Source: Paenibacillus agilis
Lineage (GTDB): Bacteria > Bacillota > Bacilli > Paenibacillales > Paenibacillaceae
Reading direction: 5' to 3'
Assembly: GCF_007786455.1 (NCBI RefSeq)
Contig: NZ_VNJK01000001.1
Coordinates: 496,001 to 560,000 of the forward strand
Length of the DNA: 64,000 bases
The translations under genes were made by a program, and so were the position numbers. Under the pieces are notes generated by a model. That model had not been told where the DNA came from and searched no databases. It saw nothing but the letters and a program-made list of their open reading frames with translations. Positions within the stretch are counted from its first letter, which is position 1. Each line of letters starts with the position of its first letter. Of this stretch, positions 1 through 8,517 are shown in pieces.

Positions 1-1051
1 AGGCCGCTACTTGCGCCATGGCGTCGTGCTGGAGCGCAGGCTGCGGGAAACCGTATTTATCCGCGGCTTCCGCAATGTACAAGTTGCACAGCTGCGGCAG
101 CTCTTCTTCACGTTCACGCACGGCAGGCACATGGTGCTGCACGAACGTGTAGTACAGCGCTGGTAGCCAAGTTACCGGCAGCTCCGTATCTTCCTCACGC
201 TGCGCTGCGCCTGTATACGTTGCAATAATGCGGCAGCGGAAGGTGAGCTGCGTATTGCCTTTCATGCGGCTATAGCTGCCGCTTGTCAGCATATCTTGCA
301 GCTTCTCTTGCACAGGCAGCGGCAGCAGGTCGACATCTTTTAGGAATAAGATGCCGTTCTCCGCTTGATCTAGCTTCCCAGGCCGCTCACTATCGCCTTC
401 GCCTTGATAGCCGAATAACTCGGCCTCAAGCATACCCTCAGGCATGTTCGCACAGCTCATGGTGACAAACAGACCTTCCAGCTCTAATTGCTCGTATATC
501 CATTCTGCACAGCTGCGTCTGCCTGATCCAGCCTCGCCAGTAAGCAGCAGTGGTCGATTTCGCTCCACGACGAGTTTTGCTCGATGGAGTTGTTCAGGCT
601 TAAATGGTGCTACGACGGAAACGAACTTGTCAGCATCGGATTTTCGATACATTTCTGCACTTAACTTGACGTAAGAGGTCATATTGCTTTCGATTGCAAT
701 TGCACCGAGTAGCTGACCCTCCGCATCGAATATGGGACTCGTATTGATCATAACGTGTACGCCTGGGCGCGGCTCATGATATAGCTGACGAATCGGAGTG
801 CGGCTCTCCATTACTTGAAACAGCATAATCGATTCCCTTTGGAAAAATTCTGCGATTCGCTTCCCAATGATCGTTTCGCGGGATATACCGTACATGATCT
901 CTGCTTGATGATTCCAATATAGGACGATTCCATCCTTATCCACGACTGTGACTGCATCATTCACCGTTTCGAGCAGTCCATTAAGCAGTGCGTGCTGTTC
1001 TAATGCTGTCCAAGACTGGACAGGTTCCTGTTGATTCAGTTCTAGCCTCAT
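1..1051 (-). CDS. NtrC-family (sigma-54 activator-like) regulator with PAS domain, degenerate AAA+ motifs, 3' end outside window
   Basis: The frame is open from ATG at 1051 to the window edge (about 350 residues, C-terminus missing). Residues about 20-140 look like a PAS sensor domain (VNDAVTVVDKDGIVLYWN, then a GISRETIIGKR stretch). From about 165 the protein follows the NtrC-type AAA+ domain, but the key motifs are altered. Walker A reads GEAGSGRR, with Arg for the usual Lys. After ELFGY the GAFTGA loop that contacts sigma-54 is absent (GYQGEGDSERPG). Walker B reads FLKDV instead of FLDEI. The reading frame is intact, so this is not obvious decay. It is divergent from the proline operon, as RocR-type regulators often are, and probably controls it. 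With these changes ATP hydrolysis and sigma-54 activation are doubtful, so a repressor or sigma-A-dependent role is my inference. The DNA-binding HTH would lie beyond the window. Confidence 0.85.
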   Translation of the reverse strand, partial: MRLELNQQEPVQSWTALEQHALLNGLLETVNDAVTVVDKDGIVLYWNHQAEIMYGISRETIIGKRIAEFFQRESIMLFQVMESRTPIRQLYHEPRPGVHVMINTSPIFDAEGQLLGAIAIESNMTSYVKLSAEMYRKSDADKFVSVVAPFKPEQLHRAKLVVERNRPLLLTGEAGSGRRSCAEWIYEQLELEGLFVTMSCANMPEGMLEAELFGYQGEGDSERPGKLDQAENGILFLKDVDLLPLPVQEKLQDMLTSGSYSRMKGNTQLTFRCRIIATYTGAAQREEDTELPVTWLPALYYTFVQHHVPAVREREEELPQLCNLYIAEAADKYGFPQPALQHDAMAQVAA

Positions 1052-1168
1052 ATCAAATATGTCCTCTCCACAATAGCTGTTGTCCATATTATGTCAAACG
1101 TAGTATTGGTTTGCAACGGTCTTTCCATTTTCCGTAGATTGTGAAATGAATTACTTCCTGTATATGTA

Positions 1169-1198
1169 TTTACAAAATAAACCACCTGTGTTTATAAT
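1169..1198 (+). promoter_or_regulatory. sigma-A promoter of the proline operon
   Basis: TTTACA at 1169-1174 and a perfect TATAAT at 1193-1198 are separated by 18 bp, about 70 bp upstream of the proline dehydrogenase start. I found no -24/-12 (TGGCAY-N5-TTGCW) element in this gap. Confidence 0.6.
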
Positions 1199-1215
1199 TA
1201 ATCAATAGCTAAAAA

Positions 1216-1236
1216 AGTGTTCAAAAATTAAACACT
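1216..1236. promoter_or_regulatory. inverted repeat just downstream of the proline operon promoter, candidate operator
   Basis: AGTGTT (1216-1221) and AACACT (1231-1236) form a perfect 6-bp inverted repeat with a 9-bp centre. It lies about 10-30 bp after the expected transcription start. The position would suit a repressor operator; the assignment is an inference. Confidence 0.35.
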
Positions 1237-1265
1237 ATTGAATGGGCTAGGGGGCGTTTTAGTAG

Positions 1266-2186
1266 ATGGAAAGTCTATTGCGGAACACCTTTTTGTTTTT
1301 ATCTAAAAATAGAGCTGCAAACCGCACAGCCAAAAAGTATGGGCTTCGTTTTGGAGCAAAGCGATTCGTCGCTGGCGTGCAAATTTCGGAAGCGGTTACA
1401 GCCATTCGAGAATTGAATGCGAAGGGTATCGTAGCAACACTCGATCATCTTGGAGAGTTCATCACGACAGCAGAGGAAGCGCGAGAAGCAACTGATTATT
1501 GCATCCGTACGCTGCATGAGATTGCAAGCAGCGGCGCGAACTCTCATTTGTCTTTGAAAATGACGCAACTAGGCCTTGATATATCTGTGGAGCTGTGCAT
1601 GAAGCATATGCGCATGATCTTGGATGTAGCGAAGCAGCACAACAACTTTGTGCGGATCGACATGGAAGATTACGCGCATAACCGTGTAAGCATCGAAATA
1701 TTTGAACAGTTACGGAAGGAATACGGTGAGACGATTGGTCTTGTTATTCAAGCCTATCTCTACAAGAGTGCAGATGATATTTCCGCACTGGCCGTGCATC
1801 GACCGAACTTACGTCTTGTGAAAGGTGCTTATAAGGAATCGCATGAGGTCGCTTTTCCACGCAAAGAAGATGTGGATCGCAACTTTAAGCGAATCATCGA
1901 GCAGCATTTGCTTGACGGTAATTATGCAGCTATCGCCACACATGATGAAGCTATCATCGAGCATGTGAAGCAGTTCGTAAAGGAAAAAGGCATTCCGAAG
2001 AGTCAGTTTGAGTTTCAGATGCTGTATGGCATTCGGGTGCAAGCACAGCAGCAATTAGCTGATGAAGGATACACTATGCGTGTATACGTGCCGTATGGGG
2101 ATGATTGGTATGGCTACTTTATGCGCCGTTTGGCTGAACGTCCCGCTAATGTGTTATTCGTACTGAAGTCCTTATTCAAATCATAA
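1266..2186 (+). CDS. proline dehydrogenase (PutB/FadM family)
   Basis: FAD-dependent oxidation of L-proline to 1-pyrroline-5-carboxylate, the first step of proline use as carbon and nitrogen source. At 306 residues it has the size of the monofunctional Gram-positive enzymes rather than the bifunctional PutA. The TIM-barrel fold is visible through ATLDHLGEF, LSLKMTQLGLD, VRIDMEDY, LRLVKGAYKE and the C-terminal YVPYGDDWYGYFMRRLAERP, which matches the conserved substrate-binding Y-x-x-RR-x-AE end of the family. The ATG at 1266 follows a GGGGG-type ribosome-binding site. It is followed after 24 bp by the P5C dehydrogenase gene, so the two form one operon for proline to glutamate. Confidence 0.93.
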   Translation: MESLLRNTFLFLSKNRAANRTAKKYGLRFGAKRFVAGVQISEAVTAIRELNAKGIVATLDHLGEFITTAEEAREATDYCIRTLHEIASSGANSHLSLKMTQLGLDISVELCMKHMRMILDVAKQHNNFVRIDMEDYAHNRVSIEIFEQLRKEYGETIGLVIQAYLYKSADDISALAVHRPNLRLVKGAYKESHEVAFPRKEDVDRNFKRIIEQHLLDGNYAAIATHDEAIIEHVKQFVKEKGIPKSQFEFQMLYGIRVQAQQQLADEGYTMRVYVPYGDDWYGYFMRRLAERPANVLFVLKSLFKS

Positions 2187-2210
2187 TGGATTCATAGGAG
2201 GAATTTATCG

Positions 2211-3758
2211 ATGACAATAGCAGCATTTCGCAACGAACCGTTCACAGCATTTACAGTAGAGGCTAACCGACAGGCAATGGAGCAGGCACTTAAGCAAGTG
2301 GCAAGTGAGCTTGGCCGCTCGTATCCACTCATCATCAATGGAGAGAAAATCGTAACGGAGAAGCAGGTAGTTTCGATCAATCCGGGCAATAAAGACGAGG
2401 TGATTGGGCACCTTTCTCAAGCGGATGCAGAACTGGCACAGCGTGCGATCGCAGTTGCAGATGCTACGTTCCAAACTTGGCAGTATGTTGATCCAGAAGT
2501 ACGAGCAGGCTACTTGTTCAAAGCGGCGGCTGTTATGCGCAGACGGAAGTTTGAATACTCCGCTTGGCTCGTCTATGAAGTCGGCAAGAACTGGGGAGAA
2601 GCGGATGCAGATGTTGCAGAAGCAATAGATTTCCTAGAGTTCTATGGTAGAGAAATGATTCGCTTAAGTGGACCGCAGCCTTTGACTGTACTTGAAGGCG
2701 AAGATAACCGCTTAACGTATATCCCGCTAGGTGTAGGCGTAGTGATTCCACCATGGAACTTCCCATTGGCAATCATGGCGGGCATGACAGCAGCAGCTGT
2801 TGTAGCAGGGAATACGGTCGTGCTGAAACCAGCATCTACTTCTCCAGTTATTGCGGCGAAGTTTGTTGAGCTGATGGAGGAGGTTGGCCTACCTGCTGGC
2901 GTTATTAACTTTATTCCTGGTTCAGGTGCAGAAATAGGCGATTTGATTGTCGATCATCCGCGTACTCGCTTCGTATCGTTTACAGGTTCGCGTGATGTAG
3001 GTTTGCGGATTAATGAACGTATTTCTCGTACTCAGCCAGGACAGATCTGGATTAAGCGTCTAATTGCTGAAATGGGCGGCAAGGACGGTATTGTCGTTGA
3101 TAATAGTGCTCCTGTTGAAGAAGCGGCTACTGCCATTGTACAATCTGCGTTTGGCTTCCAAGGTCAAAAATGTTCCGCAGGCTCGCGTGCGATTATCCAT
3201 GCCGATGTGTACGATGCTGTTGTAGAACTCGTAATTGAGAAAACGAAAGCTTTGACGGTAGGCACAGCAGTGGAAAATGTTGCGATTGGCCCTGTTATTG
3301 ATCAAAATGCCTATGAAAAAATTCTTCAATATGTCGAGATTGGCAAGGCGGAAGGTCGTTTAGTCGCGGGAGGCTCTATCGCAGAGGGCAACGGATATTA
3401 CATTCAGCCTACCGTATTTGCTGATGTGGCTCCTCGTGCACGCATTATGCAAGAAGAGATCTTTGGTCCTGTACTTGCGTTGTGCAAGGCGGATAGCTTT
3501 GAAGAGGCAATTGCTATATTCAACGATACGGAATACGGCTTGACTGGTGCTGTGTTCAGTGCAAAACGTGAGCATTTGGAGTATGCGCGTGAGCGGATGC
3601 ACTGCGGCAATTTGTACTTCAACCGTAAGTGTACAGGTGCGTTGGTAGGCGTTCATCCGTTCGGCGGCTTCAACATGTCGGGTACGGATTCGAAAGCTGG
3701 AGGCAAAGATTACTTGCTATTGTTCACACAGGCGAAGCTGGTATCGGAGAAGTATTAA
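2211..3758 (+). CDS. pruA: L-glutamate gamma-semialdehyde (1-pyrroline-5-carboxylate) dehydrogenase
   Basis: NAD+-dependent oxidation of glutamate semialdehyde to glutamate, the second step of proline (and arginine) catabolism. At 515 residues it has the usual length of RocA/PruA. The N-terminal PLIINGEKI, cofactor-fold motifs [12 protein letters not shown] and [20 protein letters not shown], the general-base glutamate in [10 protein letters not shown] and the catalytic cysteine in [11 protein letters not shown] are all present, as is the C-terminal [17 protein letters not shown] typical of the P5CDH branch. An AGGAGGAATTTATCG ribosome-binding site precedes the ATG. It is the distal gene of the proline operon. 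No strong terminator directly follows the stop; the nearest one is at 3992-4039. Confidence 0.95.
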   Translation: MTIAAFRNEPFTAFTVEANRQAMEQALKQVASELGRSYPLIINGEKIVTEKQVVSINPGNKDEVIGHLSQADAELAQRAIAVADATFQTWQYVDPEVRAGYLFKAAAVMRRRKFEYSAWLVYEVGKNWGEADADVAEAIDFLEFYGREMIRLSGPQPLTVLEGEDNRLTYIPLGVGVVIPPWNFPLAIMAGMTAAAVVAGNTVVLKPASTSPVIAAKFVELMEEVGLPAGVINFIPGSGAEIGDLIVDHPRTRFVSFTGSRDVGLRINERISRTQPGQIWIKRLIAEMGGKDGIVVDNSAPVEEAATAIVQSAFGFQGQKCSAGSRAIIHADVYDAVVELVIEKTKALTVGTAVENVAIGPVIDQNAYEKILQYVEIGKAEGRLVAGGSIAEGNGYYIQPTVFADVAPRARIMQEEIFGPVLALCKADSFEEAIAIFNDTEYGLTGAVFSAKREHLEYARERMHCGNLYFNRKCTGALVGVHPFGGFNMSGTDSKAGGKDYLLLFTQAKLVSEKY

Positions 3759-3967
3759 TAAATTTCTAGCCTGCCTGAGATAAAAGTTAGAACCTTTTGA
3801 TGAGGGGCAATTACAAGGCGTCCCTAAATAAGGCTCATGTAGTAGAACTTTATTTAGCAGTGCTCTTTTTAGTAGAGTGCATGTAGTGATAACTATGACA
3901 TACCCAAAATGCTTAGAGTTAATTTTAACATTTGACCACTTTCCTCATGGGATAATGTTACAAATGC

Positions 3968-3976
3968 TGATATAAT
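3968..3976 (+). promoter_or_regulatory. extended -10 promoter element
   Basis: TGATATAAT is a perfect TGn extended -10. No good -35 is at 16-18 bp, which extended -10 promoters do not require. The expected start near 3983 is only about 10 bp before a strong terminator hairpin, so transcripts would run through or stop at it. Confidence 0.45.
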
Positions 3977-3991
3977 ATCATACAGACGAAG

Positions 3992-4039
3992 AACGTCCCG
4001 TTTTCATTCTCAAGCAGAATGCAGCGGGACGTTTTTTTT
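3992..4039 (+). terminator. strong rho-independent terminator between the proline operon and the nuclease gene
   Basis: AACGTCCCG (3992-4000) pairs with CGGGACGTT, an inner CATTCT/AGAATG stem extends it, and eight T follow (4032-4039). It ends proline operon readthrough and lies between promoter 3968-3976 and the next gene. Confidence 0.8.
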
Positions 4040-4094
4040 GTTACCTGTTTCATACCGCATTTTTCAGATTGTTATATGGGAAAGGAGGATGAAA

Positions 4095-4769
4095 ATGAGC
4101 TTTGAGGAAGCGCATCATGAATTTATTCAGTTTCATATAAAGAGAAGAACTGGCGAGAGAAGAGGGAGGCTCGAACGTGGTCATCAGCATGCTGAAATGT
4201 TATTTTGTCAACAGGTATGGTGGCCTTTGCAGGGGAAGTTTGATCATTTACATCCCGAATACGAGGTAGTGGATTGGAGAGGTCAATCCTACTTTTGTGA
4301 TTTTGTATGGTTGTCTCCAGCGGCGAAATTGATTATAGAGATTAAGGGATTTGGACCGCATGTACGTGATATGGATCGACAAAAATATAGCTACGAGTTG
4401 AATCGAGAAACTTTTCTAGTGGCTATGGGCTATCAAGTCATTTCATTTTCCTACGACGATATCGCTCATCGACCTGAGCTGTGCGTAACACTGCTGCGCA
4501 TGGTGTTAAGTCGTTATCTCTCAGGGGCAGAACCGATTCAGTTAAAGCAAGTATCAGAGCATGAGCATGAGGTGATCCGACTTGCTTGCAAACTAGCTCG
4601 TCCGCTCAAACCTGTGGATGTGGCAAGTCATCTAGAAGTTAGTCATCGTACTGCGGTACGGTTGCTGCAATCGTTACAAGCGAAAGGCCTGTTCCGTGCA
4701 GTAATAGGAAGTGAAGGGAAACGGGTTGCTCGGTATGAGATACAGCAGCATGCATTGAAACTGTTGTAA
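4095..4769 (+). CDS. DUF559/very-short-patch-repair-like endonuclease-fold protein with C-terminal winged helix
   Basis: About 224 residues. The frame extends upstream to 4038, but AAAGGAGG sits right before ATG 4089, so ATG 4095 (MSFEEAHHEF) is the best-spaced start. The central part resembles restriction-endonuclease-fold proteins: EYEVVDWRGQSYFCDFVW, then IIEIKGFGPHVRD, an acidic residue plus an E-x-K core, then FLVAMGYQVISFSYDDI. The last 55 residues (DVASHLEVSHRTAVRLLQSLQAKGLF) look like a winged helix-turn-helix. Such proteins are common single genes in Paenibacillaceae with no known role. No methylase or partner gene is adjacent, so restriction activity is not suggested. Confidence 0.65.
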   Translation: MSFEEAHHEFIQFHIKRRTGERRGRLERGHQHAEMLFCQQVWWPLQGKFDHLHPEYEVVDWRGQSYFCDFVWLSPAAKLIIEIKGFGPHVRDMDRQKYSYELNRETFLVAMGYQVISFSYDDIAHRPELCVTLLRMVLSRYLSGAEPIQLKQVSEHEHEVIRLACKLARPLKPVDVASHLEVSHRTAVRLLQSLQAKGLFRAVIGSEGKRVARYEIQQHALKLL

Positions 4770-4873
4770 ATGGTTTGGCTTGAAAGGGTACCACGAGGAT
4801 ACGAGATTTCGAGAGTGGACAGCGGGCAATAGGAAGTTGAGAATAGAAATAGAAATAGAGGTAGAAGTAGACA

Positions 4874-4894
4874 GTGGACAGTGGACAGTGGACA
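4874..4894. repeat. GTGGACA heptamer, three tandem copies
   Basis: Three perfect copies at 4874-4880, 4881-4887 and 4888-4894. They are preceded by an AGAAAT/AGAGGT/AGAAGT-type hexamer run from about 4843. The last copy begins a 22-bp segment (4888-4909) that recurs with small changes at 4939-4960. Confidence 0.8.
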
Positions 4895-4939
4895 AAAATG
4901 CAGTTATTTAAAGGTGAAATGCACATTTTAGGGCCAAAG

Positions 4940-5067
4940 TGGACAAAAGTGCAGTTAATTTGAACCCAAAACCTAAATTACCGGGTTTAAGGAAAAAATA
5001 AATGCATTTTTGCGCATTCGGCTTGAAGAAGGAATGATTTTCGGAAAAATACCTGCACTTTTGTCCA
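4940..5067. repeat. 128-bp non-coding element with perfect 15-bp terminal inverted repeats (MITE-like)
   Basis: TGGACAAAAGTGCAG (4940-4954) is the exact reverse complement of CTGCACTTTTGTCCA (5053-5067). Inside, AACCC and GGGTTT form a further small stem. A third, slightly diverged copy of the end sequence lies in direct orientation at 4889-4909. There is no ORF of note and no clear target-site duplication. It could be a miniature inverted-repeat element, a palindromic repeat family or a structured RNA; the choice is not possible from one copy. Confidence 0.6.
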
Positions 5068-5096
5068 TATCCGAGTGTTCGAGGTGCAAAATGTGT

Positions 5097-5171
5097 TTTG
5101 AAGTTTGAAGTTTGAAGTTTGAAGTTTGAAGTTTGAAGTTTGAAGTTTGAAGTTTGAAGTTTGAAGTTTGA
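5097..5171. repeat. TTTGAAG heptamer tandem array, 10.7 copies
   Basis: Ten perfect copies of TTTGAAG run from 5097 to 5166, followed by a partial TTTGA. It is intergenic, its period is not a multiple of three, and copies are identical, as expected for a slippage-prone variable-number repeat. It is not a CRISPR array: there are no spacers. Confidence 0.95.
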
Positions 5172-5295
5172 GAATTTTATGGCGTGTGGTTAGTACCGTT
5201 ACATGATTGGCGTGGTTTTCGACAAATACTCAAATTGTGATAATGAGCGTTCAAGTAGCGCTCAGTTCCTTCTTATCGGCAGCGCGCATGCAGGA

Positions 5296-5339
5296 AAAGG
5301 CTTGTGAATGCCCTGTATGGGCTAGTTTCACAAGCCTTT
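5296..5339 (-). terminator. perfect hairpin downstream of the opp operon, probable terminator
   Basis: AAAGGCTTGTGAA (5296-5308) and TTCACAAGCCTTT (5327-5339) are perfect inverted repeats, with GCCC/GGGC pairing inside the loop. Read leftward a short T-tract (TTTTCC) follows the stem, about 245 bp after the last opp gene. The weak T-tract makes the terminator role uncertain. Confidence 0.5.
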
Positions 5340-5379
5340 CACCTACACCTCCAATACAAATGACGGACAGAACGATTGC

Positions 5380-5583
5380 TTACAGCTGATAGTAGAACTC
5401 AACTAGATCTCTGACAGTTACAGCCGATAGAAGAAATGCTAACTAAATTCGAAGATTACATCTGTTTCCTGTATCTAACGGCTGGAACTGAGAGCTAGAC
5501 CTGATAACGAAATCTGAAACTAGATCTGATAACTAGACATGACAACTAAATCTGATGGCTACACCTAACAGCACACCTAACAG
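5380..5583. repeat. degenerate short repeats between the opp operon and the heptamer array
   Basis: Recurring, imperfect words such as CTGATAAC, AACTAGA(T/C)CTGA, ACACCTAACAGC and CTACACCTGATGGC fill this stretch and run up to the stop codon of the last opp gene. The arrangement suggests an old, decayed tandem array. No gene is seen here. Confidence 0.45.
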
Positions 5584-6546
5584 CTACACCTGATGGCACG
5601 CTACAAAGTGCTGTGGAAGTACTTCTCGATATTCCGGTACTTCGCGAGAGCAGCGTTCCGTGGCTACCGGACAGCGTGTGCGGAAATGGCAGCCTGAAGG
5701 CGGGGAGAGCGGGCTCGGAATCTCTCCTTGCAGCACGATGCGCTCTTTCGCTGCTTCTACATCGGGATCAGGCACAGGTATGGCGGACATGAGTGCCTTC
5801 GTATATGGATGAAGCGGTTCACCATATAGTTTGTCGCTGTCCGCCAGCTCCACTATTTTTCCCAAATACATGACGGCCACACGATCGCTAATGTGCTTTA
5901 CCATCGACAGATCATGCGCAATAAATAAGTAAGTCAGGCCGAGTCGCCCTTGCAGATCTTTTAACAGATTAACGACCTGTGCCTGTATGGATACATCCAG
6001 CGCAGAAATAGGCTCATCGCATACAATGAACTGCGGGTCGACGGCTAGCGCTCGTGCAATGCCAATACGCTGACGCTGACCGCCTGAAAATTCATGCGGA
6101 TAGCGGCACGCATGCTCAGGACACAACCCGACCTGATCCAGCAGCTGTTCAATGCGATGTTTGCGCTGCGCCTTACTGCTTGTTAATTGATGAATATCCA
6201 ATGCTTCACCGATAATTTCTGAAATGGTCATCCGTGGGTTAAGGGAAGCGTAGGGATCTTGAAATATCATTTGCATCTTGCGTCGAGCAGCTTTTAGTTT
6301 CTTATGATTCAACTTGTAAATGTCGGTTCCATTGAACGTAACGCTTCCAGCTGTAGGTTCATACAGCCGCAGCAAGGTTCGTCCAACGGTAGACTTCCCA
6401 CAGCCAGATTCGCCAACTAAGCCTAATGTTTCTCCTTTCCTTATGGAGAAGCTCACATCGTTTACGGCTCGTAACACTCCCTTGCGCTTCACGTAAAAAT
6501 GTTTCTTTAATCCGCTGACTTGTAGCAAAGGTGAGCTGTCTGTCAT
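5584..6546 (-). CDS. oppF: oligopeptide ABC transporter ATP-binding protein OppF
   Basis: One of two cytoplasmic ATPases powering peptide import. It shows Walker [11 protein letters not shown]-loop [14 protein letters not shown], signature [15 protein letters not shown], Walker [15 protein letters not shown] and the H-loop AHDLSMV, followed by the C-terminal oligopeptide/dipeptide transporter extension with cysteines in [14 protein letters not shown]. An upstream in-frame start at 6585 exists, but AAGGAGG with 6-7 bp spacing precedes ATG 6546 ([12 protein letters not shown]). That start overlaps the oppD stop in an ATGA junction, giving 320 residues. It is the last gene of the leftward opp operon. 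Confidence 0.93.
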   Translation of the reverse strand: MTDSSPLLQVSGLKKHFYVKRKGVLRAVNDVSFSIRKGETLGLVGESGCGKSTVGRTLLRLYEPTAGSVTFNGTDIYKLNHKKLKAARRKMQMIFQDPYASLNPRMTISEIIGEALDIHQLTSSKAQRKHRIEQLLDQVGLCPEHACRYPHEFSGGQRQRIGIARALAVDPQFIVCDEPISALDVSIQAQVVNLLKDLQGRLGLTYLFIAHDLSMVKHISDRVAVMYLGKIVELADSDKLYGEPLHPYTKALMSAIPVPDPDVEAAKERIVLQGEIPSPLSPPSGCHFRTRCPVATERCSREVPEYREVLPQHFVACHQV

Positions 6547-7544
6547 ACGACGACCTCCTTCGCTAACGGGTGCAGCTTCCAACAACGAGATATATGCGAT
6601 TCACTAAGCGCTGTCGGGTTGGGTTCTACCTCTTTGCATATTTGCATGGCATGCTCACATCGAGCAAAGAAACCACAACCGGCAGGCGGCTTGAGCAAAT
6701 CAGGCGGCGTGCCATGAATCGCGACCAGTGGCTCATCCTTCGCCTGATCGAGTCGTGGCAGGGAGCGTAGCAATCCTCTCGTATACGGGTGCTGAGGGTT
6801 TTTAAATATTTCCCACTTTGTACCTGTCTCGACGATCTTTCCCGCATACATGACGATTACCCGATCGCATAAGTCAGCAACGATGCCCAGATCATGAGTG
6901 ATTAAAATGATCGATGTATTGAATTTATGCTGCAAATCTTTCATGACACAAAGAATTTGAGCTTGGATGGTGACATCGAGCGCGGTCGTTGGCTCGTCCG
7001 CAATGAGCAGCGCAGGCTGGCAAGCGAGAGCAATCGCAATCATTGCCCGTTGTCGCATACCGCCGGAAAATTCATGCGGGTACTGTGCATATCGGGAAGC
7101 AGCATTTGGAATGCCGACAAGTTGAAGCATCTCGATTGCTTGCTGCTTTGCTTGGTGTAGTCCAACTTTTTGATGGCGACGGAGTACTTCTGCAATCTGT
7201 TTGCCGACCGTCATCGTCGGATTTAGCGATGTCATTGGGTCTTGAAAAATCATGCCGATTTCCTTGCCGCGAATCGATTGCATTTCTTTTTCTTTCAAAC
7301 GAAGCAAATCACGACCTTTAAATAGCAGCTTTCCATTCTTAACAAAGGATGGAGGGGTAGGTAGCAGCCGCATAATGCTCTGCGCTGTTACGCTTTTTCC
7401 GCATCCCGATTCACCTACGATGGCTACGGCTTCGCCAGCATGGACATGAAACGATACGTCTCGTACTGCTTGTACTTCTCCATCCCTTACTTTGAAGGAG
7501 ACTTGTAAATTTTGCACTTCCAATAGCGGTGTAGTTTGCTGCAT
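6543..7544 (-). CDS. oppD: oligopeptide ABC transporter ATP-binding protein OppD
   Basis: Second ATPase of the peptide importer, 333 residues. Walker [11 protein letters not shown]-loop [14 protein letters not shown], signature [15 protein letters not shown], Walker [15 protein letters not shown] and H-loop THDLGIV are intact. The C-terminal extension ([17 protein letters not shown]) is typical of OppD/DppD. GGAGGTGAGCACCAT precedes the ATG. Its stop overlaps the oppF start by ATGA, implying translational coupling and equal dosage of the two ATPases. Confidence 0.93.
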   Translation of the reverse strand: MQQTTPLLEVQNLQVSFKVRDGEVQAVRDVSFHVHAGEAVAIVGESGCGKSVTAQSIMRLLPTPPSFVKNGKLLFKGRDLLRLKEKEMQSIRGKEIGMIFQDPMTSLNPTMTVGKQIAEVLRRHQKVGLHQAKQQAIEMLQLVGIPNAASRYAQYPHEFSGGMRQRAMIAIALACQPALLIADEPTTALDVTIQAQILCVMKDLQHKFNTSIILITHDLGIVADLCDRVIVMYAGKIVETGTKWEIFKNPQHPYTRGLLRSLPRLDQAKDEPLVAIHGTPPDLLKPPAGCGFFARCEHAMQICKEVEPNPTALSESHISRCWKLHPLAKEVVV

Positions 7545-7560
7545 ATGGTGCTCACCTCCA

Positions 7561-8517
7561 TCATTTTTTCAGTTTAGGATCAAGTGCATCACGCAAGCCG
7601 TCACCGAACATATTGAAGGCGAGCATCGTCAAGCTGATCATGATGGCAGGGAACAGCATGCGCCATGGATAGAGCAGCATGACCTTTGTGCCATCGTTGA
7701 TCATCGTTCCCCAAGAAGCTGCAGGCAACTGAACACCCAAGCCTAGAAAGCTGAGGACAGCCTCACCAAAGATGGCTGCTGGAACCGCCATGGTGAGCAT
7801 AACGATAATGGGACCAAGGGTATTAGGCAGTAGGTGACGGAATAAAATGCGCATCCCGGACGCGCCCAACGAACGTGAAGCAAGTACATATTCTTGATTT
7901 TTAAGCTGAATGATTTGACCCCGAACAATCCAAGACATATTGATCCAGCCTGTGAGGCAAAATGCCAATATAATCGTAAGCAGGCTTGGCTCAAATACGA
8001 CCACGAGCAGGATTGCTACTAGTAAATCCGGGATCGAGTATATGATTTCAGATATTTTGTTCATGATGTCACCGATTCGTCCGCCGACATAACCCATGAT
8101 CCCGCCATAAATGACGCCGATAATCAAGTTAATGAAAGCCGCAGCGAAGCCGACAATGAGTGAAATGCGTGCGCCCATCCATGTACGGGCGAACATATCT
8201 CGTCCGAGATCATCGGTTCCAAACCAGTGCTTTTCAGATGGAGCAAGACTGGTAGACATCAGATCATTTTTTGAAAAGTCATAAGGAGTTAGCCATGGTC
8301 CGATAATCGCCATAACAATGAGAGCTGTTAAAATACATAGCCCTGTCATGGCTGTCCAATTGCGGCTTAGCCTGTACCATACATCTTTCCAAGCCGATGT
8401 ACTGGCACGTTCGATAGCTTCTGCATCATGATGATCAACCACTGCCTTTTGAAAGTGTTCAGTAGTTAACGCAAGCTCAAGCTCTGCAGCAGCAGTATTT
8501 TGATTGTGAAGGGTCAT
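7561..8517 (-). CDS. oppC: oligopeptide ABC transporter permease OppC
   Basis: Inner-membrane channel subunit, 318 residues. The N-terminus carries a cytoplasmic stretch of about 50 residues, then a membrane segment (AMTGLCILTALIVMAIIGPWL), the OppC-specific periplasmic-side insert with HWFGTDDLGRDMFART, and the permease EAA loop (ASRSLGASGMRILFRHLLPNTLGPI). It overlaps the oppB stop by ATGA (8514-8517) and is followed 16 bp later by oppD. The B-C-D-F order is the classic one. Confidence 0.93.
   Translation of the reverse strand: MTLHNQNTAAAELELALTTEHFQKAVVDHHDAEAIERASTSAWKDVWYRLSRNWTAMTGLCILTALIVMAIIGPWLTPYDFSKNDLMSTSLAPSEKHWFGTDDLGRDMFARTWMGARISLIVGFAAAFINLIIGVIYGGIMGYVGGRIGDIMNKISEIIYSIPDLLVAILLVVVFEPSLLTIILAFCLTGWINMSWIVRGQIIQLKNQEYVLASRSLGASGMRILFRHLLPNTLGPIIVMLTMAVPAAIFGEAVLSFLGLGVQLPAASWGTMINDGTKVMLLYPWRMLFPAIMISLTMLAFNMFGDGLRDALDPKLKK

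Noticed and set aside
1081-1265. Sigma-54 (-24/-12) promoter for the proline operon
   Set aside because: No TGGCAY-N5-TTGCW match was found, while a good sigma-A promoter is present.
4639-4926. 95-residue leftward frame over the nuclease-like gene end and repeats
   Set aside because: It is composed of the GTGGACA/AGAAAT repeats and gene shadow.
5097-5171. Possible CRISPR array
   Set aside because: The unit is 7 bp with no spacers, and no cas genes are near.
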